From contig DCGS01000056.1 of NCBI GenBank assembly GCA_002314645.1, positions 267 through 5,978 of the forward strand: a stretch of DNA of 5,712 nucleotides. The letters run 5' to 3'. Below, piece by piece: positions 1 through 5,692 of this stretch; position 1 is the first letter of the stretch; every line of letters starts with the position of its first letter. The position numbers were made by a program, and so were the translations under genes. This DNA is from Ruminococcaceae bacterium UBA1772. GTDB lineage: Bacteria > Bacillota > Clostridia > Oscillospirales > Acutalibacteraceae. The notes under the pieces are model-generated. The model searched no databases, was not told the DNA's origin, and saw only the letters and a program-made list of their open reading frames with translations.

Positions 1-51
1 ATCCACAAGCCGACATTAGTGTAGGCATTCCAGGTTGAGATTAATGTTGTT

Positions 52-58
52 TTGTAAA
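52..58. repeat. Candidate target-site duplication, left copy (TTGTAAA)
   Basis: The 7-bp word TTGTAAA directly abuts the left inverted repeat and recurs at 1150-1156 just outside the right inverted repeat. The bases beyond it differ on both sides. A 7-bp duplication is within the range reported for IS481-type elements. The exact element edge is uncertain by one base: a 6-bp duplication, TTGTAA, would make the two tips symmetrical. Confidence 0.65.
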
Positions 59-93
59 TGATGTGACACCAAAAAAGTGATTTTGAAAAAGAC
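59..93 (+). repeat. Left terminal inverted repeat of the IS
   Basis: It begins TGATGTGACAC (59-69) and ends with GAAAAAGAC (85-93). Both blocks recur in reverse complement at the right end (1138-1148 and 1116-1124). The spacer between the blocks is 15 bp here and 13 bp at the right end, so the repeat is imperfect in the middle. Confidence 0.8.
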
Positions 94-104
94 CTTTTGA
101 TATC

Positions 105-1058
105 CTATAACTGTGCCATTAAGGTAGCTCTCTTCTCAAGAGGCGTAAGCCATCCAAGAACAGGCTTTGGTGTCGAATTGTAGCGGATCAGGTAACGCTT
201 CATCTGCAGCTGCAAGTCCTCGTAAGAGTAGAACTTCAGGTAATTGTAGAAGCGTTCCTGGTCAATTCTGTGGCTTCTTTCAACCTTACCGTTATGCCTT
301 GGGGTTCTTGGCCGGATGAGTTTATGTTCTATTCCGGCTTTTGTACACAACCTGTCAAGCGGATGTTCCTTAGAGAAGTCCCTCCAGTTAGCAAACTCGA
401 AACCGTTATCTGTCTGCAGAATATGCGGTTTATATCCGAAGTAGCTCACAGCTCTTTTAAGGAAGTCTATTGTGCTGTAGGAACTCTGCTCTTTGTACGG
501 ATAGATGAATCGTTCCCGTGATGCTTCATCTATGACGGTGTACTGGTAGAAATGATTCTCGTATTCGCCGGTATAACAGACCTTAGGAACAACCTTTACA
601 TCCATCTGCCATTTCATTCCGATCTGAGAGGGTGTGTGATATGGCTTTGGTGTATATTGCTTGTTCGTACGAGTGACCTTTTGCTTTGTGAAGCCAAGCT
701 TTGCGTAAACCCTGTAGAGAGAACCGGGATGACGGGAATAACCTTTATCTGTACGGAGTTTGCCGTATATCTCGCAAACGGAGGCGTGAGGATTTCTTCT
801 GTGAATATCCCGGATCCATTTCAACTCGGTTTCGGAGTGAGCAAAAGGATGAGGAGAAAGAGGACGATGAGACTTATCCCGTAAAGAGTCCTTTTCTCCG
901 TTAAACTGGCGATTCCAGCGCATGAGAGAGGACTTGGAGACCTTGTACTTCCTGCAGACAAAGGAAACGGACATGCCACTTCTGTAGGATCTGACCGCAT
1001 AAAAACGGGTTACTAATTCATGTGGCAAATAGCGCTGAGAATGTGTTATATTGTTCAT
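105..1058 (-). CDS. IS481-like DDE transposase
   Basis: This 317-residue transposase catalyses cutting and joining of the element ends through an RNase H-fold integrase core. The N-terminal part (about residues 12-55) reads as a helix-turn-helix domain with a VCRKYKVSKSSLMRW segment for binding the inverted repeats. A linker of about 75 residues follows. The integrase core (about 145-300) shows the catalytic triad as D153 (WQMDVK), D217 (QTDNGFEF) and E260 (HNGKVERSHR). The RYNSTPKPVLGWLTPLE tail is typical of IS3/IS481 relatives. The gene is intact and ends in TAG. The ATG is preceded by AAAGGA with about 10 nt spacing, which supports this start. The single ORF with no frameshift favours IS481 over classic IS3. 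Confidence 0.9.
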   Translation of the reverse strand: MNNITHSQRYLPHELVTRFYAVRSYRSGMSVSFVCRKYKVSKSSLMRWNRQFNGEKDSLRDKSHRPLSPHPFAHSETELKWIRDIHRRNPHASVCEIYGKLRTDKGYSRHPGSLYRVYAKLGFTKQKVTRTNKQYTPKPYHTPSQIGMKWQMDVKVVPKVCYTGEYENHFYQYTVIDEASRERFIYPYKEQSSYSTIDFLKRAVSYFGYKPHILQTDNGFEFANWRDFSKEHPLDRLCTKAGIEHKLIRPRTPRHNGKVERSHRIDQERFYNYLKFYSYEDLQLQMKRYLIRYNSTPKPVLGWLTPLEKRATLMAQL

Positions 1059-1115
1059 GACGACAGGGTCCTTTCAAGTATGATTTGTGGTGATTTCATT
1101 TTACTGAATCTTGTC

Positions 1116-1148
1116 GTCTTTTTCTATGCTATTAAAAGTGTCACATCA
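1116..1148 (-). repeat. Right terminal inverted repeat of the IS
   Basis: Read on the minus strand from 1148, it starts TGATGTGACAC and reaches GAAAAAGAC at 1124-1116, mirroring the left end. One extra base (A1149) lies between the exact repeat and the flanking TTGTAAA. Confidence 0.8.
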
Positions 1149-1149
1149 A
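1121..1149 (-). promoter_or_regulatory. Possible transposase promoter inside the right IS end
   Basis: On the minus strand, TTGATG (1149-1144) and TAGAAA (1126-1121) are separated by 17 bp and point at the transposase. Each matches four of six consensus bases. Promoters that overlap the upstream inverted repeat are common in insertion sequences, but the boxes are weak and no other evidence supports them. Confidence 0.3.
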
Positions 1150-1156
1150 TTGTAAA
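1150..1156. repeat. Candidate target-site duplication, right copy (TTGTAAA)
   Basis: An exact match to 52-58 lying on the outer side of the right inverted repeat. Deleting one copy plus the element would restore a continuous pre-insertion sequence. Confidence 0.65.
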
Positions 1157-1179
1157 CCTACATCGCGTTTGATTATAAG

Positions 1180-1204
1180 TAGCAGCGAAGGTTGCTATTT
1201 TATT
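1180..1204 (+). terminator. Terminator-like hairpin between IS and sirtuin gene
   Basis: TAGCAGC (1180-1186) pairs with GTTGCTA (1191-1197), giving a 7-bp stem with one G-U pair and the tetraloop GAAG. TTTTATT follows. The stem is short and the T-tract is interrupted, so strength is moderate. No gene lies between the IS and this hairpin, so it probably served a gene that ended left of the insertion site. Confidence 0.45.
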
Positions 1205-1220
1205 ATGTATATTTTACTAT

Positions 1221-1248
1221 TAAACAAATGTTCGTATTGTTTTATAAT
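1221..1248 (+). promoter_or_regulatory. Candidate sigma-A promoter of the sirtuin gene
   Basis: A perfect -10 box TATAAT (1243-1248) lies 16 bp downstream of a weak -35 box TAAACA (1221-1226). Transcription would start near 1255, leaving a leader of only about 16 nt. The surrounding DNA is very AT-rich, so a chance TATAAT is possible, but the position between a terminator-like hairpin and the start codon is right. Confidence 0.45.
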
Positions 1249-1270
1249 TATTATGAAATAGGTAATTAAT

Positions 1271-2008
1271 ATGTACGAAGAGCTTACTAAGATTCTAAGA
1301 GAATCTAATAACATAGTCTTTTTTGGAGGTGCAGGTGTATCAACTGAAAGTGGTATTCCTGACTTTAGGTCTGAAACAGGACTGTATAATGCAAAAACCA
1401 ATTATGGTAAAAGTCCTGAAGAGATGATTTCTATTGATTTCTTTGAGGAAGATACTTCTTCTTTTTACGATTACTATAAAAAGAACTTAATTGCCACTTG
1501 GGCTAAACCAAATGCTGCTCATATTGCACTTGCAAAACTAGAAGAGATGGGAAAGTTAAAAGCTGTTGTTACGCAGAATATTGATGGACTTCATCAGCTT
1601 GCCGGCAGCAAGGTTGTTTATGAACTTCATGGATCTGTTCAAAGAAACATTTGCAGATGGTGTGGTAAAAAGTATGATTTAAATTACATTATGGATGAAA
1701 AAAATTGTCACAATGGCGTGCCAAAGTGCTCATGTGGTGGCGTAGTTAAACCGGATGTAGTTTTGTATGGCGAATGTCTTGATGATGATTGCGTTAAGGG
1801 CGCTACAAGAGCAATAGCAAATGCAGACACGCTCATTATCGGTGGAACATCACTTGTTGTTTATCCGGCAGCTGGCTTTGTTAATTTCTTTAGAGGAAGG
1901 CATCTTGTTGTAATTAATATGTCACCAACAGGAGCAGACAATGAAGCAGACCTTCTTATTAGAGATCCTATCGGAAAAGTATTAGAAGAAGCAGTAAGAA
2001 ATATTTAA
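1271..2008 (+). CDS. cobB: NAD-dependent protein deacetylase (sirtuin, SIR2 family)
   Basis: This 245-residue cytoplasmic sirtuin removes acyl groups from protein lysines using NAD+, giving nicotinamide and O-acetyl-ADP-ribose. The NAD-binding motifs are GAGVSTESGIPDFR (residues 20-33) and TQNIDGLH (101-108). The catalytic base is H120 in ELHGSV. A zinc module uses C128, C131, C153 and C155, followed by KPDVVLYGE. GGTSLVVYPA (191-200) closes the Rossmann part. The last cysteine pair is C-x-C rather than C-x2-C, a spacing I believe is common in Firmicutes sirtuins. The Tyr-x-x-Arg pair that marks desuccinylase-type (class III) sirtuins is not visible around residues 65-71, so deacetylation is the likelier activity. 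The length is normal for a small bacterial sirtuin. The ribosome-binding site is weak (AGG at 1260-1262, 8 nt before the ATG). It appears monocistronic and separate from the downstream operon. The symbol cobB is generic; srtN is also used in Firmicutes. Confidence 0.93.
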   Translation: MYEELTKILRESNNIVFFGGAGVSTESGIPDFRSETGLYNAKTNYGKSPEEMISIDFFEEDTSSFYDYYKKNLIATWAKPNAAHIALAKLEEMGKLKAVVTQNIDGLHQLAGSKVVYELHGSVQRNICRWCGKKYDLNYIMDEKNCHNGVPKCSCGGVVKPDVVLYGECLDDDCVKGATRAIANADTLIIGGTSLVVYPAAGFVNFFRGRHLVVINMSPTGADNEADLLIRDPIGKVLEEAVRNI

Positions 2009-2163
2009 GTTGTTCCAATAAACCAATTACGACCGTAGAATGGGAATAAGAGCGCGATTATAACATTTGCCGATGTCCAGTGGCTATTTAGGCATATTGG
2101 TGGTTGAGGGGTATGAATTTCTACCCCATAGGAGGCTGATGACGGAAAGATAAGGACAAAGAT
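2009..2163 (+). other. Unassigned intergenic region with a hairpin
   Basis: This stretch has no convincing coding frame. It contains a clear hairpin, GGGGTA (2108-2113) with TACCCC (2122-2127), and a possible longer-range pairing between AACCAAT (2021-2027) and ATTGGT (2097-2102). A lone TATAAC at 2059-2064 could be a -10 box, but no good -35 box sits upstream. The region may be the 3' untranslated part of the sirtuin transcript or a small RNA ending at the strong terminator. I do not recognise it as a known riboswitch, 6S RNA, SRP RNA or tmRNA. Confidence 0.35.
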
Positions 2164-2169
2164 AAGGAC
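2146..2169 (+). repeat. Two-copy 12-bp tandem repeat
   Basis: AAAGATAAGGAC occurs twice back to back (2146-2157 and 2158-2169) with no mismatch. The second copy supplies part of the left arm of the following terminator stem. Confidence 0.85.
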
Positions 2170-2199
2170 AAGGATTAGTAGCTATCCTTGTTCTTTTTT
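2164..2199 (+). terminator. Strong intrinsic terminator after the sirtuin gene
   Basis: AAGGACAAGGAT (2164-2175) pairs over 12 bp with ATCCTTGTTCTT (2184-2195), with one G-U pair and an 8-nt loop. A run of six T residues (2194-2199) overlaps the stem base. It ends transcription from the sirtuin side before the transketolase promoter. The A-rich left flank could also give partial activity on the minus strand, but no minus-strand gene arrives here. Confidence 0.85.
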
Positions 2200-2210
2200 C
2201 ATTGTTAATT

Positions 2211-2219
2211 TGATATAAT
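2211..2219 (+). promoter_or_regulatory. Extended -10 promoter of the transketolase operon
   Basis: TGATATAAT combines the TGn extension with a perfect TATAAT (2214-2219). No good -35 box is found at 16-18 bp, where the terminator T-tract lies, which fits an extended -10 promoter. Transcription would start near 2226 and give a leader of about 30 nt with no room for a riboswitch. Confidence 0.6.
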
Positions 2220-2255
2220 AGTAACAATCATTTTTAAATATTAAGGAGGTTAGTA

Positions 2256-3098
2256 ATGGCAATTGACACAAGTAAGCTCAAGGAGCTGAAGCAAACAGCC
2301 AAAGACCTAAGATTGACAGTAATTGATGTTATGAAATGGTCTGGTGGTGCACACGTTGGAGGAAGCTTAAGCTGCATGGATATTATGACAGCACTTTACT
2401 TCAATTATCTCAAGGTAGATCCAAAGAATCCTCAGTGGGAAGGTCGTGACCGTTTCATTCTTTCAAAGGGTCACTGTGCAGCAGGATATATCCCTGTTCT
2501 TGCAAAAAAAGGCTATTTCCCTGAAGAAGAGTTAAAGAGCTTTAATCATTTTGGCAGTCCATTTGCAATGCACCCGGACAAGAACAAGGTTGTTGGATGC
2601 GATGCATCTGCAGGTTCACTTGGACATGGTCTTCCAATTGCATTTGGTATGGGTCTCGGATTCAAATTCCAAAATATGGACAACAAGGTTGTTGTACTTA
2701 CCGGTGATGGCGAGCTTCAAGAAGGTTCAAACTGGGAAGCATTCATGGCAATTAACCATTACAAGCTCACAAATGTAATCACTATTGTAGATAGAAATGG
2801 TTGTCAGATTGATGGAACAACTGAACAGGTAATGGCACTTGAACCATTAAACGAAAAGCTTGCAGCCTTCGGATTTGATGTAATCGAAATTGATGGTAAC
2901 GATATGCAGCAAGTTTGCGACGCTCTTGATAAAGCCTGGGCAAAGAAAGAGGGAGATAAGCCTGCTCTTATTCTTGCTAAGACTATTAAGGGAAAGGGAG
3001 TTGATTTTATGGAGAATCAAGTTCCATATCACTATTGCTCTGGAGATACAGAAGTTTGCGAAAAGGCAAAAGCTTCTATCATGAATATGGAGGTGTAA
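2256..3098 (+). CDS. Transketolase N-terminal subunit (TPP-binding)
   Basis: This 280-residue protein is the first half of a split transketolase, which moves a two-carbon ketol unit between sugars with thiamine pyrophosphate (TPP) and Mg2+. It matches the whole Transketolase_N domain. The TPP/Mg motif is G150-D151-G152 with N181 as the likely second metal ligand (VDRNGCQIDG). Likely active-site histidines are H33 (GGAHVGG), H73 (SKGH), H106 (MHPD) and H124 (GSLGHG). The C-terminal substrate loop reads VPYHYCSGD (256-264) where ordinary split enzymes carry a WHGxxP-like sequence; only a His (H259) is kept. AAGGAGG six nt before the ATG supports the start. The partner subunit begins 2 nt downstream. 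Split transketolases include both pentose-phosphate enzymes and specialised ones, such as those acting on apulose 4-phosphate or sulfofructose, so the substrate is open. Confidence 0.92.
   Translation: MAIDTSKLKELKQTAKDLRLTVIDVMKWSGGAHVGGSLSCMDIMTALYFNYLKVDPKNPQWEGRDRFILSKGHCAAGYIPVLAKKGYFPEEELKSFNHFGSPFAMHPDKNKVVGCDASAGSLGHGLPIAFGMGLGFKFQNMDNKVVVLTGDGELQEGSNWEAFMAINHYKLTNVITIVDRNGCQIDGTTEQVMALEPLNEKLAAFGFDVIEIDGNDMQQVCDALDKAWAKKEGDKPALILAKTIKGKGVDFMENQVPYHYCSGDTEVCEKAKASIMNMEV
3089..3095 (+). promoter_or_regulatory. Ribosome-binding site inside the N-subunit gene that sets the C-subunit start
   Basis: GGAGGTG lies in the last codons of the N-subunit gene, 7 nt after GGAGG to the ATG at 3101. 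It decides against an in-frame ATG at 3035, which would add 22 residues overlapping the upstream gene and has no comparable site. The overlap favours coupled translation and equal amounts of the two subunits. Confidence 0.8.
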
Positions 3099-3100
3099 TC

Positions 3101-4114
3101 ATGGCAGTTAATACAGGAACAAACTGGACATGCTACGACTCGTCCACAATGACCGCTAGAGAAATCTACGGTAGAACTCTTGCTGAAATGGCAAAAGAAG
3201 ATAAAAGAATTGTTGCTCTTACAGCAGATCTGGAAAAATCTACAGCACTTAATAAATTTAGTGCAGTTCACCCAGACAGATGTTTTAATGTAGGCATTGC
3301 AGAACAAAACCTCTTTGGTGCAGCAGCAGGTATGGCAGCAACAGGCCTTGTACCTTTTGCTTCAACATTTGCGATTATGGCATGCTTAAGAGGCGGCGAA
3401 CAAATTAGAACTGACATTGCTTATCAAAAGCTGCCTGTAAAGATTATCGCAACACACGCAGGTATTTCGTTTGGACATGCAGGAACAACACATCATTGTA
3501 CAGAAGATTTTGCTATTATGCGTTCAATTGCAAACATGACAGTAATTTGTCCTGCAGATGGAATTGAAACAAGTAAAGTAGTAAGAGCTTGCATGGATAT
3601 TGATGGACCTGTTTACGTAAGAATTGGTAGAGGTTTTGAACCACCAGTATACGAAAACGAAGATTATGAATTCCAAATTGGTAAAGCTACTACAATGTGC
3701 GATGGAACAGACCTTACTATCATTACTTGCGGTATTGGTGTTCTTCAGTCAGTTAACGCTGCAAAGACACTTGCTGAAAGAGATGGTATCTCTGTAAGAG
3801 TTGTTAACATGCACACAATTAAGCCAATAGATGCAGATGCAATTATTTATGCAGCAAACAAGACAAAGAGAATTTTAACAGTAGAAGAACACAATGTTGT
3901 TGGTGGTCTTGGCGATGCAGTAGCAAGTGTTATTGCTGAAAACCAGCTTAAGTGCGCATTCAAAAAGCACGGTATTATGGATGAATTCTCTGTTATCGGA
4001 TACGCAGAAGATCTTTACTCATACTACAAGCTCGATGCAAACGGAATTGCAGATAAGGTAAGAGAACTTATGAAGATTGAAGTTGCAGAAGATGAAGACT
4101 GGGAGGACGAATAA
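3101..4114 (+). CDS. Transketolase C-terminal subunit (pyrimidine-binding and C-terminal domains)
   Basis: This 337-residue partner completes the split transketolase. The pyrimidine-binding domain (about residues 15-180) carries E68 in VGIAEQN, the glutamate that activates the TPP aminopyrimidine ring, and FASTFA at 87-92. The Transketolase_C domain (about 195-325) holds VEEHNVVGGLG (261-271 region). R20, S47 and R174 sit where phosphate-binding residues lie in classical enzymes, so a phosphorylated substrate remains plausible. The acceptor loop reads GHAGTTHH (125-132) instead of the usual GEDGxTHQ. H131 is kept, but the Asp known to set acceptor stereo-preference (Asp477 in yeast) is A127. 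The tail is strongly acidic (EVAEDEDWEDE). The gene starts 2 nt after the N-subunit stop and ends 1 nt before the next gene. The start at 3101 is chosen over 3035 from the ribosome-binding site and family length. Confidence 0.92.
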   Translation: MAVNTGTNWTCYDSSTMTAREIYGRTLAEMAKEDKRIVALTADLEKSTALNKFSAVHPDRCFNVGIAEQNLFGAAAGMAATGLVPFASTFAIMACLRGGEQIRTDIAYQKLPVKIIATHAGISFGHAGTTHHCTEDFAIMRSIANMTVICPADGIETSKVVRACMDIDGPVYVRIGRGFEPPVYENEDYEFQIGKATTMCDGTDLTIITCGIGVLQSVNAAKTLAERDGISVRVVNMHTIKPIDADAIIYAANKTKRILTVEEHNVVGGLGDAVASVIAENQLKCAFKKHGIMDEFSVIGYAEDLYSYYKLDANGIADKVRELMKIEVAEDEDWEDE

Positions 4115-4115
4115 T

Positions 4116-4904
4116 ATGGGCGCAAATAAAACCGATATTATGACGGCGCGCCTCTTCTTTACAGCAGCATTTCCTACAATTCAAGTTTTATTGGACGATG
4201 ATCCAAAGCTTCATGAAAAATTTGCGAATGTAAATAAGACTATTCAATTTGGTGCGAAGAATGATGGTGAGCTTTTATGCTGCACTATGACATTAGAAAA
4301 CGGAACAATTAAATCTGAAGAAGGACCAGCAGAAAATCCTGATCTTACTTTAACATTTGCTTCCGTTGAAAAAATGAACGCACTTCTTAAGGGAGGACTT
4401 GCTGTTCCTTCTATTAAGGGAAGCCTTGGTTTACTTATTGATTTTCTCCCACTGCTTATGGGACTTAAGCTTATGAGTAAACCAAACAATAAACTGAAAA
4501 ATCAGCTTGAAAAAGAACTTAAGGTTAAGATGTCTTTATACATGATTACTCGAGCTTTATCAAAGTACAATAAGTACGGCGATCCAGACATGGAAGAATT
4601 CTGTATGAGACAACCTGAAAGAATTTATCAATTTACAGTAGATACACCAGAAGTAAAAGATTACATTGCTGCATACTTTAGAGTATGTCAAGGAAAGTCT
4701 AAGAGCGGGCATGGTGTATATACAAGAAGATCCCCATTCGTTTTATTCCACTTCTTCTCAATTGAAGGTGCACTCAAAGTTCTTGGTAAAGAATGCGAGT
4801 TCGTTGAAGGTGTAGAGAACGGATATGTAGAAACAATTGGTTCCCCTGAATATGCATGCTATCTTAATGACTATATGGCAATCATTCAGGGAATGATGAT
4901 GTAG
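4116..4904 (+). CDS. SCP2-like double-domain protein, first paralogue
   Basis: This 262-residue protein has no recognised enzymatic motif. Residues about 45-115 resemble an SCP2 sterol-carrier (lipid-binding) domain: a strand pair around CCTMTLENGTIKSEEG, then NPDLTLTFASVEKMNALLKG, then IKGSLGLLIDFLPLL. Residues about 165-262 (YQFTVDTPE, then FHFFSIEGALKVLGKE) look like a second, more diverged copy. It aligns along its length with the next gene product, sharing CC-T, EEG, FAS-EK-N and LYMI/LYVI blocks. There is no signal peptide, and the leucine-rich stretch at 104-119 looks like a buried amphipathic helix rather than a membrane span. SCP2 domains bind hydrophobic ligands, so ligand holding or delivery is plausible but inferred. 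The start at 4116 is preferred over an in-frame ATG at 4077 because GGGAGG (4101-4106) lies 9 nt before it and the transketolase gene ends 1 nt upstream. Confidence 0.72.
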   Translation: MGANKTDIMTARLFFTAAFPTIQVLLDDDPKLHEKFANVNKTIQFGAKNDGELLCCTMTLENGTIKSEEGPAENPDLTLTFASVEKMNALLKGGLAVPSIKGSLGLLIDFLPLLMGLKLMSKPNNKLKNQLEKELKVKMSLYMITRALSKYNKYGDPDMEEFCMRQPERIYQFTVDTPEVKDYIAAYFRVCQGKSKSGHGVYTRRSPFVLFHFFSIEGALKVLGKECEFVEGVENGYVETIGSPEYACYLNDYMAIIQGMMM

Positions 4905-4917
4905 AAAGGGAAATTCA

Positions 4918-5682
4918 ATGATTGAACAAAAAGCACTTGCATATGTAAATATGTATGGGGTTTTAGGCTCACTTGAGAATCTTTGTGCTTTAGACGAAAC
5001 GGCAAAGAAGGTTTGCAGTGAAATTACATCACCTGTATCGCTTTGCTTTAGCGTCGCAGGTGGCCCATGCTGCACATTCCATTTCACAAAGGATGGATGT
5101 AAGATGGAAGAAGGAGATGCTCACTGTAATGCAAAAATGAGTTTTGCATCACCTGAAAAGTTCAACGATTTAATCAATAATTCAAAGCCAGGACTCCCTG
5201 TAAAAGGTATTATAAAAACTCTGAGTTTTCTTCTTGGACCTTTTACAAAATTAACAGATAGATTAAATGAAGTGCTTCGTCCTACGAAGGATGCCTTGGA
5301 AGATAGAGCCTTCTTTGAGGAGAATACTCTTATGACACTTTATGTAATTGCTGGAGCTGTATCTGCACTTGCAAATACAGATTCCATATCTAAAATTTCA
5401 GCTTCCGGAACAGTTGATGGAGATATCCAAATGTCTATTCCGGGAAGAGCAACTGTAACATTTAGTGTTAAAGACCATCACTTCACAACAATAAAAGCAG
5501 CATCCAAAAATCCAAGAGCGACAATGGAATTTGCAGATATCGATCTTGCAAATGGATTGTTTAATGGAAAGGTTTCAACAATCAATGAAATGTGCAAGGG
5601 TAGAATTACTTTAGCTGGAATGATTTCTATGATTGATAATGTAAATCGTATCTTGGATAGAGTTTCTGCATACTTAGCATAG
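4918..5682 (+). CDS. SCP2-like double-domain protein, second paralogue
   Basis: This 254-residue protein is a diverged duplicate of the preceding gene product. The N-terminal half (about residues 38-120) contains CCTFHFTKDG, KMEEGDAHCN and MSFASPEKFNDLI, which match the first paralogue nearly block by block. A connecting helix LYVIAGAVSAL (141-151) also matches. The C-terminal half (about 160-254) is the clearer SCP2-like domain: ATVTFSVKDHHFTTI, then PRATMEFADIDLANGLFNGK, then CKGRITLAGMISMI. No signal peptide or membrane span is evident. The ATG has AAAGGG 7 nt upstream and lies 13 nt after the previous stop, so it is part of the same transcript. Lipid or hydrophobic-ligand binding is inferred from the fold resemblance. 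The protein could instead be a structural or scaffold partner of the transketolase. Confidence 0.72.
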   Translation: MIEQKALAYVNMYGVLGSLENLCALDETAKKVCSEITSPVSLCFSVAGGPCCTFHFTKDGCKMEEGDAHCNAKMSFASPEKFNDLINNSKPGLPVKGIIKTLSFLLGPFTKLTDRLNEVLRPTKDALEDRAFFEENTLMTLYVIAGAVSALANTDSISKISASGTVDGDIQMSIPGRATVTFSVKDHHFTTIKAASKNPRATMEFADIDLANGLFNGKVSTINEMCKGRITLAGMISMIDNVNRILDRVSAYLA

Positions 5683-5692
5683 GAGGAAAACC

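Larger units (their letters stand above)
59..1149 (-). mobile_element. Complete IS481-like insertion sequence, about 1.09 kb
   Basis: The element holds a single intact DDE transposase gene on the minus strand. It is bounded by inverted repeats that share the 11-bp tip TGATGTGACAC and an inner block GAAAAAGAC, and it is flanked by the direct repeat TTGTAAA. Length, single-ORF layout without a frameshift, and transposase type fit the IS481 group, a relative of IS3 that lacks the orfA/orfB frameshift. The intact gene and exact flanking repeat suggest a fairly recent and possibly active insertion. The transposase uses CGC/CGT arginine codons and C-ending codons more than the AGA-rich genes to its right, which fits horizontal origin. 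The family assignment is from motif recognition, not from a database match. Confidence 0.85.

Noticed and set aside
3..38. Short open stretch ending in TGA (PQADISVGIPG), possibly the C-terminus of an upstream gene
   Set aside because: It is only 11 codons, and a second frame also gives a short tail (IHKPTLV, stop at 22-24), so neither can be preferred without sequence to the left.
270..904. Several plus-strand open frames within the insertion sequence
   Set aside because: They run antisense to the intact transposase, show no family motifs, and overlap one another.
2112..2139. Tiny ORF MNFYPIGG starting in the hairpin loop at 2113
   Set aside because: It is eight codons long, has no properly spaced ribosome-binding site, and lies inside a hairpin; chance is the simplest explanation.
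2137..2149. CTGATGA followed by GAAA, resembling a hammerhead ribozyme core
   Set aside because: Only two bases separate CTGATGA from GAAA, leaving no room for stem II, and no flanking stems I and III with a cleavage site are evident.
2226..2255. Thiamine (TPP) riboswitch upstream of the TPP-dependent enzyme
   Set aside because: The leader is only about 30 nt, and no CTGAGA or ACCTGA-type conserved elements are present in it or in the preceding intergenic DNA.
3035..3100. Longer N-terminus for the transketolase C-subunit from ATG at 3035
   Set aside because: It would overlap the N-subunit by 64 nt, lacks a good ribosome-binding site and adds residues not typical of the family; GGAGGTG fixes the start at 3101.
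4077..4115. Longer N-terminus for the first SCP2-like protein from ATG at 4077
   Set aside because: It would overlap the transketolase C-subunit; GGGAGG at 4101-4106 correctly serves the ATG at 4116.
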